Numbered from the stretch's first letter, positions 1 to 9,676 are shown. The stretch is 64,000 nt of DNA from Streptomyces sp. NBC_00271 (GCF_036178845.1 NZ_CP108070.1:8804001-8868000); one strand, 5' to 3'. Notes: generated by a model from the sequence alone, not told the origin. Translations and numbers: made by a program.

Positions 1-1653
1 CTTGGCGACCGCCTTGCGGGCCAGCGCCAGCCGCTTGGCCGTCGGCCCGACGACGGCGAGCCGCACCGGATCGGCGGTGGGGGCGCGTTCGTCGAGACCG
101 GCGGTGATGATCGCGGAGTCGGAGCGGTCGAGGAGTGCGGCCATCGCCTCGGGTGTCGGCGCGGTCAGCCGCAGCACCGGCTCCGGCTCGTACACCTCGG
201 CCGGCCGCCGTGTGACCGCGACCTCTTCGAGCACGACGTGCGCGTTGATGCCGCCGAACCCGAAGGCGTTGACGGCGGCCCGGCGCACCGGCTGCCGCGC
301 GTCTGTCCGCCAGGGCAGGGCGGCACCGATGGGGGTGAACCGGGTGCGGGCGAGCGCCGGATGCGGGTCGTCGCAGTGCAGGGTCGGCGGGAGCACCTGG
401 TGGTGGACGGCGAGTGCGGCCTTGATCAGCCCGGCCACGCCCGCCGCGGGCATGGTGTGGCCGATCATCGACTTCACCGAGCCGATGACGGCGTCCGGCA
501 CGTCCGCCGCGCCGCCCGAGACGTCCGTCGGCGGTGGTCCGAACACCTCGGCGAGTGTGGTGAGTTCGGTGCCGTCGCCCGCCGGGGTGGCGGTGCCGTG
601 TGCCTCGAGGAGGCCGATCGAGCCGGGGGCGGAGGGGTCGAGCCCGGCGGCCTCCCAGGCCTGGCGGACCGCGCGGACCTGGCCGCCGGAGTCGGGCGCC
701 ATCAGACTGGTCGTACGTCCGTCGGAGGCGACGCCGGTGCCGGTGATCGCGGCGTAGATCCGGTCGCCGTCCCGCTCGGCGTCGGCGAGCCGCTTGAGGA
801 CGACGACGCCGGTGCCCTCACCGATCAGCACGCCGTCCGCGCCCCGGTCGAACGGCCGGATGCGCTCGCTCGGGGAGAGCGCGCCGAGCTGGCTGAACAC
901 GCTCCAGAAGGTGATGTCGTGACAGTGGTGCACCCCGCCCGCCAGCATCACGTCACAGCGCCCGCTGCCGAGTTCGCGCACGGCGTGGTCGACGGCGATG
1001 AGCGAGGAGGCGCAGGCGGCGTCCACGGTGTAGGCGGGCCCGCGCAGGTCGAGTCGGCCCGCCAGCCGGGACGCGGCGAGGTTGGGTACGAGACCGATCG
1101 AGGACTCCGGTGCCGCGGGCCCGAGCCGGTCGGTGAACGCCTTGCGCACCGCCTCCAGTTGGTCGGTGCCGAGGTCCGGCAGCAGCTCGTCCAGGGTGCG
1201 CACGAGCTGGCTCGCGGTCCGCACCCGCTGGTCGAGCCGGACCAGGCCGGGGGTGAGATAGCCGCCCCGGCCGAGCACCACACCGACCCGGTGCCGGTCG
1301 GCGGGCAGCCGGCCCTGGCCGCCCGCGTCGGCGAGGGCCGCCGCGGCCACCCGCAGCGCGATCAGCTGGTCGGGCTCGGTGGCCTGGACCGCGGCCGGCA
1401 TGATCCCGAACTCGGTGACGTCCACCTCGGCCAGCTCGTCCACGAAACCGCCGCGCCGGCAGTAGACCCGGTCGGCGCGGGCCTCGGCGCCGGGCGCGTA
1501 GTACTCCTCGGCGTCCCAGCGGCCGGGCGGCACCTCGGTGATGGCGTCGACACCGGAGACCAGGTTGTGCCAGTACGTGGCGAGGTCGGGGGCGCCCGGC
1601 AAGAGCACCGACATGCCGACGATGGCGATGGGTTCGGCGCGGGTGCCGGTCAC
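1..1653 (-). CDS. PUFA-synthase-type ketosynthase subunit, partial (C-terminus beyond left edge)
   Basis: The N-terminal 551 codons of a second megasynthase subunit, read from a GTG six bases past the TGA of the upstream polyketide synthase gene, so the two are almost certainly cotranscribed. The translation opens VTGTRAEPIAIVGM, a typical ketosynthase start. It carries the complete KS active-site set: the cysteine in DAACASS, the first histidine in EAHGTAT and the second in MIGHTMPAAG, ending with the GFGGINAHVVLEE signature. By analogy with PfaC-type proteins a chain-length factor and dehydratase domains could follow, but they lie outside the window. It should perform decarboxylative condensation in an iterative lipid or polyketide synthase. 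The KS call is firm; which Pfa subunit it equals is inference. Confidence 0.88.
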   Translation of the reverse strand, partial: MTGTRAEPIAIVGMSVLLPGAPDLATYWHNLVSGVDAITEVPPGRWDAEEYYAPGAEARADRVYCRRGGFVDELAEVDVTEFGIMPAAVQATEPDQLIALRVAAAALADAGGQGRLPADRHRVGVVLGRGGYLTPGLVRLDQRVRTASQLVRTLDELLPDLGTDQLEAVRKAFTDRLGPAAPESSIGLVPNLAASRLAGRLDLRGPAYTVDAACASSLIAVDHAVRELGSGRCDVMLAGGVHHCHDITFWSVFSQLGALSPSERIRPFDRGADGVLIGEGTGVVVLKRLADAERDGDRIYAAITGTGVASDGRTTSLMAPDSGGQVRAVRQAWEAAGLDPSAPGSIGLLEAHGTATPAGDGTELTTLAEVFGPPPTDVSGGAADVPDAVIGSVKSMIGHTMPAAGVAGLIKAALAVHHQVLPPTLHCDDPHPALARTRFTPIGAALPWRTDARQPVRRAAVNAFGFGGINAHVVLEEVAVTRRPAEVYEPEPVLRLTAPTPEAMAALLDRSDSAIITAGLDERAPTADPVRLAVVGPTAKRLALARKAVAK

Positions 1654-1658
1654 CTCGG

Positions 1659-4600
1659 TCACCAGCCCGACGCCGTGTAGACGACGGCGGTGTCGCCCTC
1701 GGGCCCCCAGGCCAGCTCGCGCAGCAGGCTCATGGTGCCCTCGTCGGGGTCGATGAGCTGGATGCCCCGGCCCGCGTAGTGCCGCATCAGCTCGGGGGTC
1801 ACCATGCCGTGGTTGCCGTCGCCGGTCGGCGCCCATGGACCCCAGTGGACGGTCAGTCCGCGGCGGCCGGTACCGGAGTCCGCCCAGCGGGCGCCGAGGG
1901 TCTCCAGGGCGTCGTTGGCGGCGGCGTAGTCGGACTGGCCGCGGTTGCCGAGGGTCGCGGCGATGCTGCCGAACAGCACGGCGAACCGGGGGCCTTCCCC
2001 GTCCGGCAACTCGCCCAGCGCGGCGAGCAGTTCATGTGCCCCGTCGACCTTCGTACGGAACACCCGGTCGTAGGACCGCGCGCTCTTCTCGGCGATCAGC
2101 TTGTCCTCGATCACGCCCGCCGCGTACACGACGCCGTCGATTCCCCCGTGCTCGGCGTGGATCTCCTTCACCGCCCGGCGCACGGCGTCGCCGTCCAGCG
2201 CGTCCACGGTGCGGTAGCGGACCTCGGAGCCGAGCGCGGCGAGAGTGCGCAGGGTGGCGCGCACCTCGCGTTCGGCCTGGATCCGGCCGATCGCCCGCTC
2301 GATCTCGGCGGGGACGCGCAGCCCGCCCGCGATGAGCGCGCTGCGCAGTTCACCGGCGGTGTCCGCGGCGGCGAGCGCGGGGTCCTCCGCGCCCTCGGGC
2401 AGGACGGTGCGGCCGAACAGTTCGATTCGGCAGCGGCTCGCGGCGGCCAGGGTCGCGGCGAACCGGGCGGTGATCCCCCGGGCGCCGCCCACCAGCAGGA
2501 CGACCGAGTCGGCGTCCAGGCCGAGCGCGGCGGCCTCGGCCGCACCGTCCCCGGCCGGCCCCGCGCCCGTGCTGCCGAGCAGACCGAGCCCCTCCTCGGT
2601 CATGCGCAGTCCGCGCCTCGTGCCGGGGGAGCGCAGGACGACCGGCTCGTGGTCGGGCGCGGTGAGCTCGGCGACCAGTTCCGCGGCGATGTCCTCGGGG
2701 GCGGTGCCGGGCGCGTGCTCGACGACCCGGGCGACCGTGTCGGGGTACTCCCGCGCGAGGGAGCGGAAGAAGCCGCGCAGCCCGGGCGAGGCGCCCGCGG
2801 CCAGCACCCACCGCGGGTCGCCCGCCAGCACCCGCTGGTAGGCGGGGAAGACGTCCGGCAGGACGGGCGGGGCGTCCGCCGCGACGAGGTGCACGATCCC
2901 GTCGAACTCCCCCTCGGCCGGGGGTTCTTCGGTGGTCACCGCATGGGCGCCGTGCACGGTCAGGCGGGCGGTGAGCGCCTCGGCGACCGGTCCGGAACCG
3001 AGCAGCAGGAAACTACGGCCGATCAGCAGGTCACTGGAGGGCGCCGGATCGGCGGGGGCGAGGTCGAACTCCCGCATCACGAGACGATCGGGCGCCACGA
3101 CGACGGGTTCGGGGGTGGCCGGCCCGGCTTCCGGGCCCGCGGGTTCGGCCGCCTCACCCCGGGCGCCCGCCACCAGCGCGGCGATGCTCGCGGCGGTACG
3201 GGCCTTGGTCAGTTCCTCGATGTCGGTGTCGCCGGTGGCGGTGAGGCCGAGTCGGGTGGCGAGTTCGCCGGCTATCTCGGCTCTCTTGATGGAGTCGACG
3301 CTGAGGTCGGCTTCGAGGTCGAGGTCGGGTTCGATCATGTCGACGGGGTAGCCGGTACGTTCGCCGATCACGTCGAGGACGACGGCGAGGACGGATTCGG
3401 TGGTCGGGGCGGCCCCCGCGGCGGGGGCGGAAACGGGCGCCGGGGTGGCTCCCGAGCCGGTCACCCGCTCGACCAGCGCGGCGATGTTCGCGGCGGTACG
3501 GGCCTTGGTCAGCTCTTCGATGTCGGTGTCGCCGGTGGCGGTGAGGCCGAGTCGGGTGGCGAGTTCGCCGGCTATCTCGGCTCTCTTGATGGAGTCGACG
3601 CTGAGGTCGGCTTCGAGGTCGAGGTCGGGTTCGATCATGTCGACGGGGTAGCCGGTGCGCTCGCCGATCACCTCGAGCACGACCGACAGCACCGAGCCAC
3701 CTGCCGGTAGGGCCACCGCAACCGGCTCGGCGGCGGGCAGCGCGGTCACCGTGACCGGAGCGTCGGTGTAGGTGATCGGGGCGGGGGCCGCGGGACGTAT
3801 CCCCGGATCCGCTCCCAGGTACCCCAGCATCACATCCCGCTGCGCCGCGATCATCTCCCGGCTCGTGCGCAGGAACTCGCTGATCAGGGCCTCGGATCCG
3901 GTGGCCGCCGCCACCGGTCCGACCGGGCTGCTGTGGGTCACGAGGGCCTCCGGGACGCGCTCGGCGGGGTGGAGTGCGGCGGCGGGGATCGCGCCGTCCG
4001 CCGTACGGATCAGATGGCCGTCGACCGTCCACGAGGCGCGCCTGGGACGCGGGGCGCGGGCGTCGGCGGGGACTGCGTCCCGGCCCTGGAACAGCCACGC
4101 GGTCCTGATGTCCGCACCGGCGACGGCCAGTTGGGCGAGCGCGGCGAGGAACCCGGCGAGACCGGCACGTCGTCCGTCCTCCAGGGCGGCCGTGCGGTGC
4201 GGCCGGTCGCCGAGGACCGCACCCACCAGCCGGGTCAGCACCGAGCCGGGTCCGGCCTCGACGAAGACCCGGGCCCCGGCCTCGTACATCGCCTCGATCT
4301 GGTCGGCGAACCGGACCGGGGAGCCGATCTGCGCGGCGAGTTCGGCCCGGATCTCCTCGGGGCCCCGCGGGTAGCGGGTGGCCGTACGGTTCGACCAGAC
4401 CGGGAAGTCGGTGGGCGCGAACGGGACTTCGGCGATCACCTCGGCGAAGGTCTCGCCTGCCGCCGCGACCAGCGGGCTGTGGAACGCGCAGGCGACCGGG
4501 ATGCGCTTGGCGCCGAGCCCCTGGGCGCGCAGTCGTTCCACGGCGGTGAGGATGTCCTCGGTGGGACCCGAAATGACCGTCTGACGGGGCGAGTTGCGGT

Positions 4601-7600
4601 TCGCCGTCACCACCGAGCCGGCCAGGCCCGCGGCGGTGAGGGCCGCCGCGACCTCCGGTTCGCCCGCGGCGACGGCGGCCATGGTGCCGGGGTCGCCCTC
4701 GCCGGTGGCGCGCAGGATGGCGACGGCGCGTTCGCGGCTGGTGCGCAGCAGCGCGTCGGGGGTGAGGGCGCCCGCCGCGGCCAGCGCGGCCAGCTCTCCG
4801 TAGCTGTGGCCCGCGGCCATCGCCGGGCGCACTCCCGCCCTGGTCAGGAGCTGGAACGCGGCGAGCCCGGTCAGGCCGAGCGCGGGCTGCGCGACGGTGG
4901 TGTCGGTGATGCGCTCCTGCTGCTCCTTGCGGCCCGTCTCGCCGAAGGCGGCCGGCGGGAAGAGGACTCGGGTCGTCGTCTCGTCGAGCCGCAGAAGGCG
5001 CTGGAGTTCGGGGAAGGCGACGAAGAGTTCGGCGAACATCCCGGGGCGCTGGCTGCCCTGCCCGGGGAAGAGCAGCGCCACGTCACCCGTCTCGTCCTCG
5101 TCGGCAGCGAACAGGCCTTCCTTCGGGGCGTGTTCACCGGCGACCGCGCGGCGCAGCAGCGCCGTCAGCTCCTCGGTCGACCCGGCGACGAGGGCGATCC
5201 AGGTCCGGGCGCCACGGGTGCTTGCGGTGCCTGCCGTGTCTGCGGTGCTCCGGGTGCCCCGGGTGGTGGCGGCCTCCGCGCGCCGGGACGCGGCGAGCGC
5301 GAAGTCCCGCAGCCGCCACGGCTCGTACGGTCCGGGATCCGCCTCCACGAGGGCGAGCAGTTCGGAGGCGGCCCGTACCGCCGCCGCCCGGTCCGCGCCG
5401 CGGAACGTGAAGAGCTCGGCGGGCCAGTGCTGGGTCGAGGTGACCGGCGGCGGCCCGTCCTCGTAGGCCCGCAGGACGACGTGGAAGTTGGTGCCGCCGA
5501 AGCCGAAGGCGCTGACCCCGGCGACCCGTTCGGCCGGGGCGGCGGACCAGGGGCGGGCCTCGGTGTGGAAGAAGAACGGGCTGCTCTGCGCGTCCCAGGC
5601 CGGGTTCGGCTCGGTGAGGTGCAGGGTCGGCGGCTTCACACCGGTGTGCAGGGCGAGTGAGGTCTTGATCAGTCCGGCGAGTCCGGCCGCGCACTTGGTG
5701 TGCCCGATCTGCGACTTGACCGAGCCGAGCGCGCACGCGCCGGGCGGAGCCCCGGCCTCCTCGAACACCTGCGTGAGGGAGCCGAGTTCGGTGCGGTCGC
5801 CGACGACGGTGCCGGTGCCGTGCGCCTCGACGAGCCCGACCTCGGCGGGCGAGATGCCCGCGTTGCGGTAGGCCCGGGTCAGCGCGTTGTACTGGCCCTC
5901 GGGCCGGGGCGCGGTCAGGCCGAGCGCCCGGCCGTCGCTGGCGCTGCCGACGCCCTTGATCACCGCGTACACCCGGTCGCCGTCCCGCTCGGCGTCCGCG
6001 AGCCGCTTGAGGACGACACAGCCGACGCCCTCGCCGAGCGCGATGCCGTCGGCCGCGCTGTCGAAGGGCGCGGAGCGGCCGGAGGGCGAGAGGGCGTGCG
6101 CGGAGGCGAAGAGCAGGTAGTCGTTGATGCCGTTGTGCAGGTCGGCGCCGCCGCACAGCACCAGGTCGCTCGTCCCGCTCACCAACTCCTTGCATGCCAC
6201 GTCGACGGCGGTGAGGGAGGAGGCGCAGGCGGCGTCCACGGTGTAGTTGGCGCCGCCGAGGTCGAGGCGGTTGGCGATCCGGCCCGCGATGACGTTGGCG
6301 AGGATGCCGGGGAAGGAGTCCTCGGTGAGCTTGGGCAGCCGTTCGTCCAGCGCGGGCGGCAGGCTGCCCAGGTAGGCGGGCAGGACGGAGCGCAGGGTCA
6401 TCGCGTTGGAGAGGTCGCTGCCCGCCTCCGCGCCGAACACGACCGACGCGCGGGCCCGATCGAAGGACCGGCTGCCGTAGCCGGAGTCCTCCAGGGCGCG
6501 CCGAGCCGCCTCCAGGGCGAGCAGCTGCACCGGCTCGATGGCCGGCAGCGAGGCGGGCGGAATGCCGTACCGCAGCGGCTCGAAGGGGATCTCGGGCAGG
6601 AAGCCGCCCCAGCGCGACGGGGTCTTCTCCCCGGCGCCCCGCGGGTCGTGGTAGAGCTCGGCGTCCCAGCGGGTCGCGGGCACCTCGGTGACGGCGTCCT
6701 CGCCCGCCAGCACGTTCGCCCAGAAGGTGGCGAGGTCCGGGGCGCCGGGGAACATGCAGGCCATGCCGACGATCGCGATGTCCAGCGGTTCGGGGGAGGG
6801 TTCGGGGGCGCCTTCCCCGATGCCGAGGGCCTCCCGCCGCGCCGCCAGGAAGCCGGCCGCGCCGCTGGTGACCGAGGCGTGCAGCTCGGCGACGGTGGTG
6901 ACGGCGGAGCGCAGCACGGCGACCTCGCCGGCCATGAACATGCCCTCGGCCAGCTGTCTGTCCTCGCCGACCGCGCTCAGCCCGCCGTCGACCCGCTCGA
7001 TGCCCTTGCTGGCCAGCCGCAGCCGCCCCACGTTGAGCCGCTCCAGCTGTTCCCAGGCCTCGCGGCCGGGTGTCCCGCGGGCGGCCAGGTCCTCCTTGAC
7101 CGCGGCGAACTCGTCGGTGAACGCGCTGTGGACACAGCGGGTGGCGTGTCCGGGCGCGGTCTCCAGGAGGTCGGTGCGCTCGGCGTCGATCACCTGCCGC
7201 TGGAACAGGGGCAGTACCGCGCCCGCGCTCACGGCCTCCTCGGTGAACAGGTACGCCGTGCCCATCAGCACGCCCACGGCGGCGCCCCGCGCGCTCAGCG
7301 GCGCGGCCAGTGCGGTGACCATGGCGGCGGAGCGTTCGTCGTGCACTCCGCCCGCGAAGAACAGTCGGAGTTCGGTGGCGGTGCCGTTCTTCGCGCTCGC
7401 CAGGAAGTCGTCGAGCACGCCGAGCTGCGCCTCCCACAGCGGGAAGCTGGCCCGCGGCCCGACATGGCCGCCGCACTCGGCGCCCTCGAAGACGAACTTG
7501 CGCGCGCCCGCTTCCAGGAACTGCTTCAGCAGCCCCGGCGACGGCACGTGCAGGAAGGTGGAGATGCCCACCTCCTCCAGCGCGGCGGCCTGCGCGGGAC

Positions 7601-8771
7601 GCCCGCCCGCGATGATCGCGTGGGACGGGCGGATCTCCCGGACGACCTCCAGCTGGGCGGCCTTGATCTCCTCGGCGGCGAAGCCGAGGACGCCGACGCC
7701 CCAGGGTGCGTCGCCGAGCGCGTCCCTGGTCTGTTCCAGCACGGCGCGGGTCTGCTCGGCGCCGGACAGCGCGAGCGCGATGAAGGGAAGCCCGCCTTGG
7801 CCGCTCACCTCGGCGGCGAACGCGGCCTGGTCGCTCACCCGGGTCATCGGCCCCTGGGCGACGGGCAGTTCGCTTCCGAAGGGGCGGCTGCCCGAGCCGT
7901 CGGGGCCGAGCGAGGCACCCGCGCTCCTCGCCGAGTCGAGAGCGGGGCCCGCGCTCTTCAACGCGTCGAGGACGGCGTCCCGTACGCCCCGCACCGCCGC
8001 GTGGACGGTGCCCCAGCGCTCCTGGAAACGGGCGGCGAGGAAGCCGTCCTGACCGATCTCGGGGGCGGGTGTGCCCTCCTGGGCACCCCGGCGCCGTACG
8101 ACTCGGCGGCCGTCCTCCACGGTGGTCTCGGAGCCGTCGAGCCCGGCGAGCAGCGCGGAGATCCCGGCGGGCAGTTCGGCCTCGGCCTCGGCGAGCAGGG
8201 CGAGTTGGGTGTCCAGGACGACACCGGCGCCGCCGCCCGCGACGACGGCCGCCGCGGTGTGCGGGCCCGCGCCGCCGCAGGCCCAGACCGGAAGGTCCAA
8301 CTCGTCGTCGCCGAGGAGCTGTTGGAGCAGTACGAAGGTGCTCAGTTCGCCCACGGGACCGCCCGCCTCGTGGCCCCGGGCGATCAGCCCCTGTGCCCCG
8401 GCCGCGGCGGCCCGTAACGCCTGGGCGCGGCCGGTCACCTCGACGAGTACGCGGTGGCTGGGGAAGTCCGCGGGCGTGCAGGAGGCGTCGGCGGTCAGCA
8501 GGACGGTGTGGACACTGGCGGGGAGGTCCCGCGCGGGAAAGGCATCGTTGTCGCGGAGCCGTACGCCGAAACCGGCGGCCGACCATTCCTCGGCCAGCGC
8601 GAGTTCCGCCGCCGCTCGGCGCCCACCCGCGGTGAGGTCGAGCACCCCGAGACCGCCCGCCCGTACGGCGGCCGCCGTGACCCGTGCCGAGGGGACGGCG
8701 AACGGGTTCAGGGCGATGACGATGTCCTCGACGGCAAACAGGCCGGAAGTATCGAACTTCGACACAGACAC
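1659..8771 (-). CDS. PUFA-type iterative polyketide synthase, NMO-NMO-KS-AT-ACP-ACP-KR
   Basis: A 2370-residue multidomain synthase. In order: a nitronate-monooxygenase-like domain (about 1-230, GHEAGG near 132); a second one (about 270-600, EGAECGGHVG near 430) resembling the PfaD enoyl reductase; a KS from about 660 with DAACASS near 848, EAHGTGT near 982 and IGHTK near 1024; a malonyl-type AT with GQGSQRPGM near 1237 and GHSYGE near 1321; two ACPs with phosphopantetheine serines at 1727 and 1827 in LSVDSIKR, the form typical of PUFA synthases; and a C-terminal KR (GGARGITARFA, SDYAAAND). The GTG start is chosen because GGAG lies 7 bases upstream; an in-frame ATG exists 99 bases further up. 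I infer an iterative synthase making a long acyl chain, like the eicosapentaenoate-type cluster known in S. coelicolor. No dehydratase is visible here, so it would have to come from a partner. Confidence 0.9.
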   Translation of the reverse strand: MSVSKFDTSGLFAVEDIVIALNPFAVPSARVTAAAVRAGGLGVLDLTAGGRRAAAELALAEEWSAAGFGVRLRDNDAFPARDLPASVHTVLLTADASCTPADFPSHRVLVEVTGRAQALRAAAAGAQGLIARGHEAGGPVGELSTFVLLQQLLGDDELDLPVWACGGAGPHTAAAVVAGGGAGVVLDTQLALLAEAEAELPAGISALLAGLDGSETTVEDGRRVVRRRGAQEGTPAPEIGQDGFLAARFQERWGTVHAAVRGVRDAVLDALKSAGPALDSARSAGASLGPDGSGSRPFGSELPVAQGPMTRVSDQAAFAAEVSGQGGLPFIALALSGAEQTRAVLEQTRDALGDAPWGVGVLGFAAEEIKAAQLEVVREIRPSHAIIAGGRPAQAAALEEVGISTFLHVPSPGLLKQFLEAGARKFVFEGAECGGHVGPRASFPLWEAQLGVLDDFLASAKNGTATELRLFFAGGVHDERSAAMVTALAAPLSARGAAVGVLMGTAYLFTEEAVSAGAVLPLFQRQVIDAERTDLLETAPGHATRCVHSAFTDEFAAVKEDLAARGTPGREAWEQLERLNVGRLRLASKGIERVDGGLSAVGEDRQLAEGMFMAGEVAVLRSAVTTVAELHASVTSGAAGFLAARREALGIGEGAPEPSPEPLDIAIVGMACMFPGAPDLATFWANVLAGEDAVTEVPATRWDAELYHDPRGAGEKTPSRWGGFLPEIPFEPLRYGIPPASLPAIEPVQLLALEAARRALEDSGYGSRSFDRARASVVFGAEAGSDLSNAMTLRSVLPAYLGSLPPALDERLPKLTEDSFPGILANVIAGRIANRLDLGGANYTVDAACASSLTAVDVACKELVSGTSDLVLCGGADLHNGINDYLLFASAHALSPSGRSAPFDSAADGIALGEGVGCVVLKRLADAERDGDRVYAVIKGVGSASDGRALGLTAPRPEGQYNALTRAYRNAGISPAEVGLVEAHGTGTVVGDRTELGSLTQVFEEAGAPPGACALGSVKSQIGHTKCAAGLAGLIKTSLALHTGVKPPTLHLTEPNPAWDAQSSPFFFHTEARPWSAAPAERVAGVSAFGFGGTNFHVVLRAYEDGPPPVTSTQHWPAELFTFRGADRAAAVRAASELLALVEADPGPYEPWRLRDFALAASRRAEAATTRGTRSTADTAGTASTRGARTWIALVAGSTEELTALLRRAVAGEHAPKEGLFAADEDETGDVALLFPGQGSQRPGMFAELFVAFPELQRLLRLDETTTRVLFPPAAFGETGRKEQQERITDTTVAQPALGLTGLAAFQLLTRAGVRPAMAAGHSYGELAALAAAGALTPDALLRTSRERAVAILRATGEGDPGTMAAVAAGEPEVAAALTAAGLAGSVVTANRNSPRQTVISGPTEDILTAVERLRAQGLGAKRIPVACAFHSPLVAAAGETFAEVIAEVPFAPTDFPVWSNRTATRYPRGPEEIRAELAAQIGSPVRFADQIEAMYEAGARVFVEAGPGSVLTRLVGAVLGDRPHRTAALEDGRRAGLAGFLAALAQLAVAGADIRTAWLFQGRDAVPADARAPRPRRASWTVDGHLIRTADGAIPAAALHPAERVPEALVTHSSPVGPVAAATGSEALISEFLRTSREMIAAQRDVMLGYLGADPGIRPAAPAPITYTDAPVTVTALPAAEPVAVALPAGGSVLSVVLEVIGERTGYPVDMIEPDLDLEADLSVDSIKRAEIAGELATRLGLTATGDTDIEELTKARTAANIAALVERVTGSGATPAPVSAPAAGAAPTTESVLAVVLDVIGERTGYPVDMIEPDLDLEADLSVDSIKRAEIAGELATRLGLTATGDTDIEELTKARTAASIAALVAGARGEAAEPAGPEAGPATPEPVVVAPDRLVMREFDLAPADPAPSSDLLIGRSFLLLGSGPVAEALTARLTVHGAHAVTTEEPPAEGEFDGIVHLVAADAPPVLPDVFPAYQRVLAGDPRWVLAAGASPGLRGFFRSLAREYPDTVARVVEHAPGTAPEDIAAELVAELTAPDHEPVVLRSPGTRRGLRMTEEGLGLLGSTGAGPAGDGAAEAAALGLDADSVVLLVGGARGITARFAATLAAASRCRIELFGRTVLPEGAEDPALAAADTAGELRSALIAGGLRVPAEIERAIGRIQAEREVRATLRTLAALGSEVRYRTVDALDGDAVRRAVKEIHAEHGGIDGVVYAAGVIEDKLIAEKSARSYDRVFRTKVDGAHELLAALGELPDGEGPRFAVLFGSIAATLGNRGQSDYAAANDALETLGARWADSGTGRRGLTVHWGPWAPTGDGNHGMVTPELMRHYAGRGIQLIDPDEGTMSLLRELAWGPEGDTAVVYTASGW
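3178..3670 (-). repeat. Two near-identical ACP coding units, 300-bp period
   Basis: The stretch 3178-3370 is repeated at 3478-3670, exactly 300 bases apart. The 60 bases 3241-3300 and 3541-3600 are identical, and only a few substitutions occur in the flanks. Each copy encodes one acyl carrier protein with its serine in DSIKR. Tandem ACPs are usual in PUFA synthases, but identity at third codon positions points to recent duplication or gene conversion. Confidence 0.95.
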
Positions 8772-8869
8772 GCGAACGCTCCAAATCGCACGAGGGTGAG
8801 GATTGGTGGGGGAGAGCGGAGAGCGCTTGCGCTTCACGACAAGCCGACAGCCGATGTGAAGCACGCTCA

Positions 8870-8898
8870 TGCTTATTGCGCATCCCCGTGAAAGTCAA
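8870..8898 (-). promoter_or_regulatory. Possible promoter of the polyketide synthase operon
   Basis: On the minus strand TTGACT (8893-8898) is followed after 17 bases by TAAGCA (8870-8875), a good -35 element with a poor -10. It would give a leader of roughly 90 bases before the GTG at 8771. It lies in a moderately AT-rich stretch between the synthase and an older gene relic. Weak evidence. Confidence 0.3.
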
Positions 8899-9250
8899 AC
8901 TCTCAAGGAGGCTGTCATTACCGGACGTAACACGGTCGACACAGCCGTCGCCGAGCCCGGTGCGTGCTGGCAACAGAGGCCTTGTTACGGGGAGTTGAAG
9001 GGGACAGTGACCGCTGGTCGGTCGGCTTCGCGAGCCCGATTCGGCCTGCGGCAATGCCTGCTGACGCAGTGTCGAACACGGGGTCCACTTCGATCTTGCG
9101 GAAACGAACTGTTTCCCCCGCTGTAAATTGAAACTTTTATTAGTTCCCCTCTTCATAATCAAAATTCACGTGGGGTGGAAGGGTGGGATTTCGGCACTTG
9201 AGGGTGAATGGCCACGATTCGTACTCGCCGGTAAGTTGGCTCATTTCAAC

Positions 9251-9286
9251 AGCACAGCCCGGCCGCGGGAGCGGCCGGGCTGTGCT
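9251..9286. terminator. Perfect 16-bp stem hairpin
   Basis: The arm agcacagcccggccgc (9251-9266) pairs perfectly with 9271-9286 around a GGGA loop. It lies 24 bases beyond the stop codon of the minus-strand arabinofuranosidase-domain relic, so it is most likely that gene's old terminator. There is no long T run, as is usual in actinomycetes. Confidence 0.8.
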
Positions 9287-9309
9287 GGATCCAAAGGTGC
9301 CGAAGCGGG

Positions 9310-9558
9310 TCACTCGGCGTAGAACGTCGCGTCCGCCCTGGCGAGCGTCGTGTCGGAGGGCGGGGTGTAGAGCAGGTAGTCGTAGTGCCGGAGGTAGCGG
9401 CCGGCGCCGCTGTACGACTCGAACGAGACACCGGAGGCCGTGTCGGCGAGGCCCGCCCGCCGGTAGAAGCTGGCGTCGTCCCTGAAGGCGGCGGTGCCGT
9501 CGTCCTTCTCCACCCAGACCTCGTTGTTCTTCTGGCGGAGGTAGTGGCCGGGGTCGAG
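9310..9558 (-). pseudogene. Relic of an alpha-L-arabinofuranosidase B (CBM42) domain
   Basis: The frame reads GHYLRQKNNEVWVEKDDG, then FRDDASFYRRAGLAD, VSFESYSG, GRYLRHYDYLLY and ARADATFYAE before the stop. This is the repeating pattern of the AbfB arabinose-binding beta-trefoil, including its normal C-terminal end. Only about 80 residues remain. Upstream of about 9560 the frame loses all similarity and there is no start, signal peptide or catalytic domain. I read it as the 3' end of a secreted glycoside hydrolase truncated by rearrangement. An ATG at 9513 could allow a 67-residue fragment but has no clear ribosome binding site. Confidence 0.75.
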
Positions 9559-9676
9559 AGCTGCTGCCGCTGGAGTGCGCTCGAGTACGTTCTGGTGAGC
9601 GGGAGCGAGTGGGCACGCGGCTGAGCCTGGGTTCTGGCAACAGGACCCACTCCCGCTCAGTCCTTAGGAACGGTGG

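Larger units (their letters stand above)
8772..9309. other. Intergenic region upstream of the polyketide synthase
   Basis: No credible gene. It contains the possible promoter at 8870-8898, a strikingly AT-rich patch at 9121-9175 in an otherwise GC-rich context, and the hairpin at 9251-9286. The short open frames here have no SD sequence and no recognisable product. Confidence 0.6.

Noticed and set aside
5700..8417. Plus-strand frame of 905 codons opposite the synthase
   Set aside because: Antisense shadow of a high-GC gene; low-complexity Gly/Arg/Ala composition with no family features.
5134..9162. Long minus-strand frame of 1342 codons over the synthase
   Set aside because: It is Arg-rich shadow coding of the synthase gene in another frame and carries no domains.
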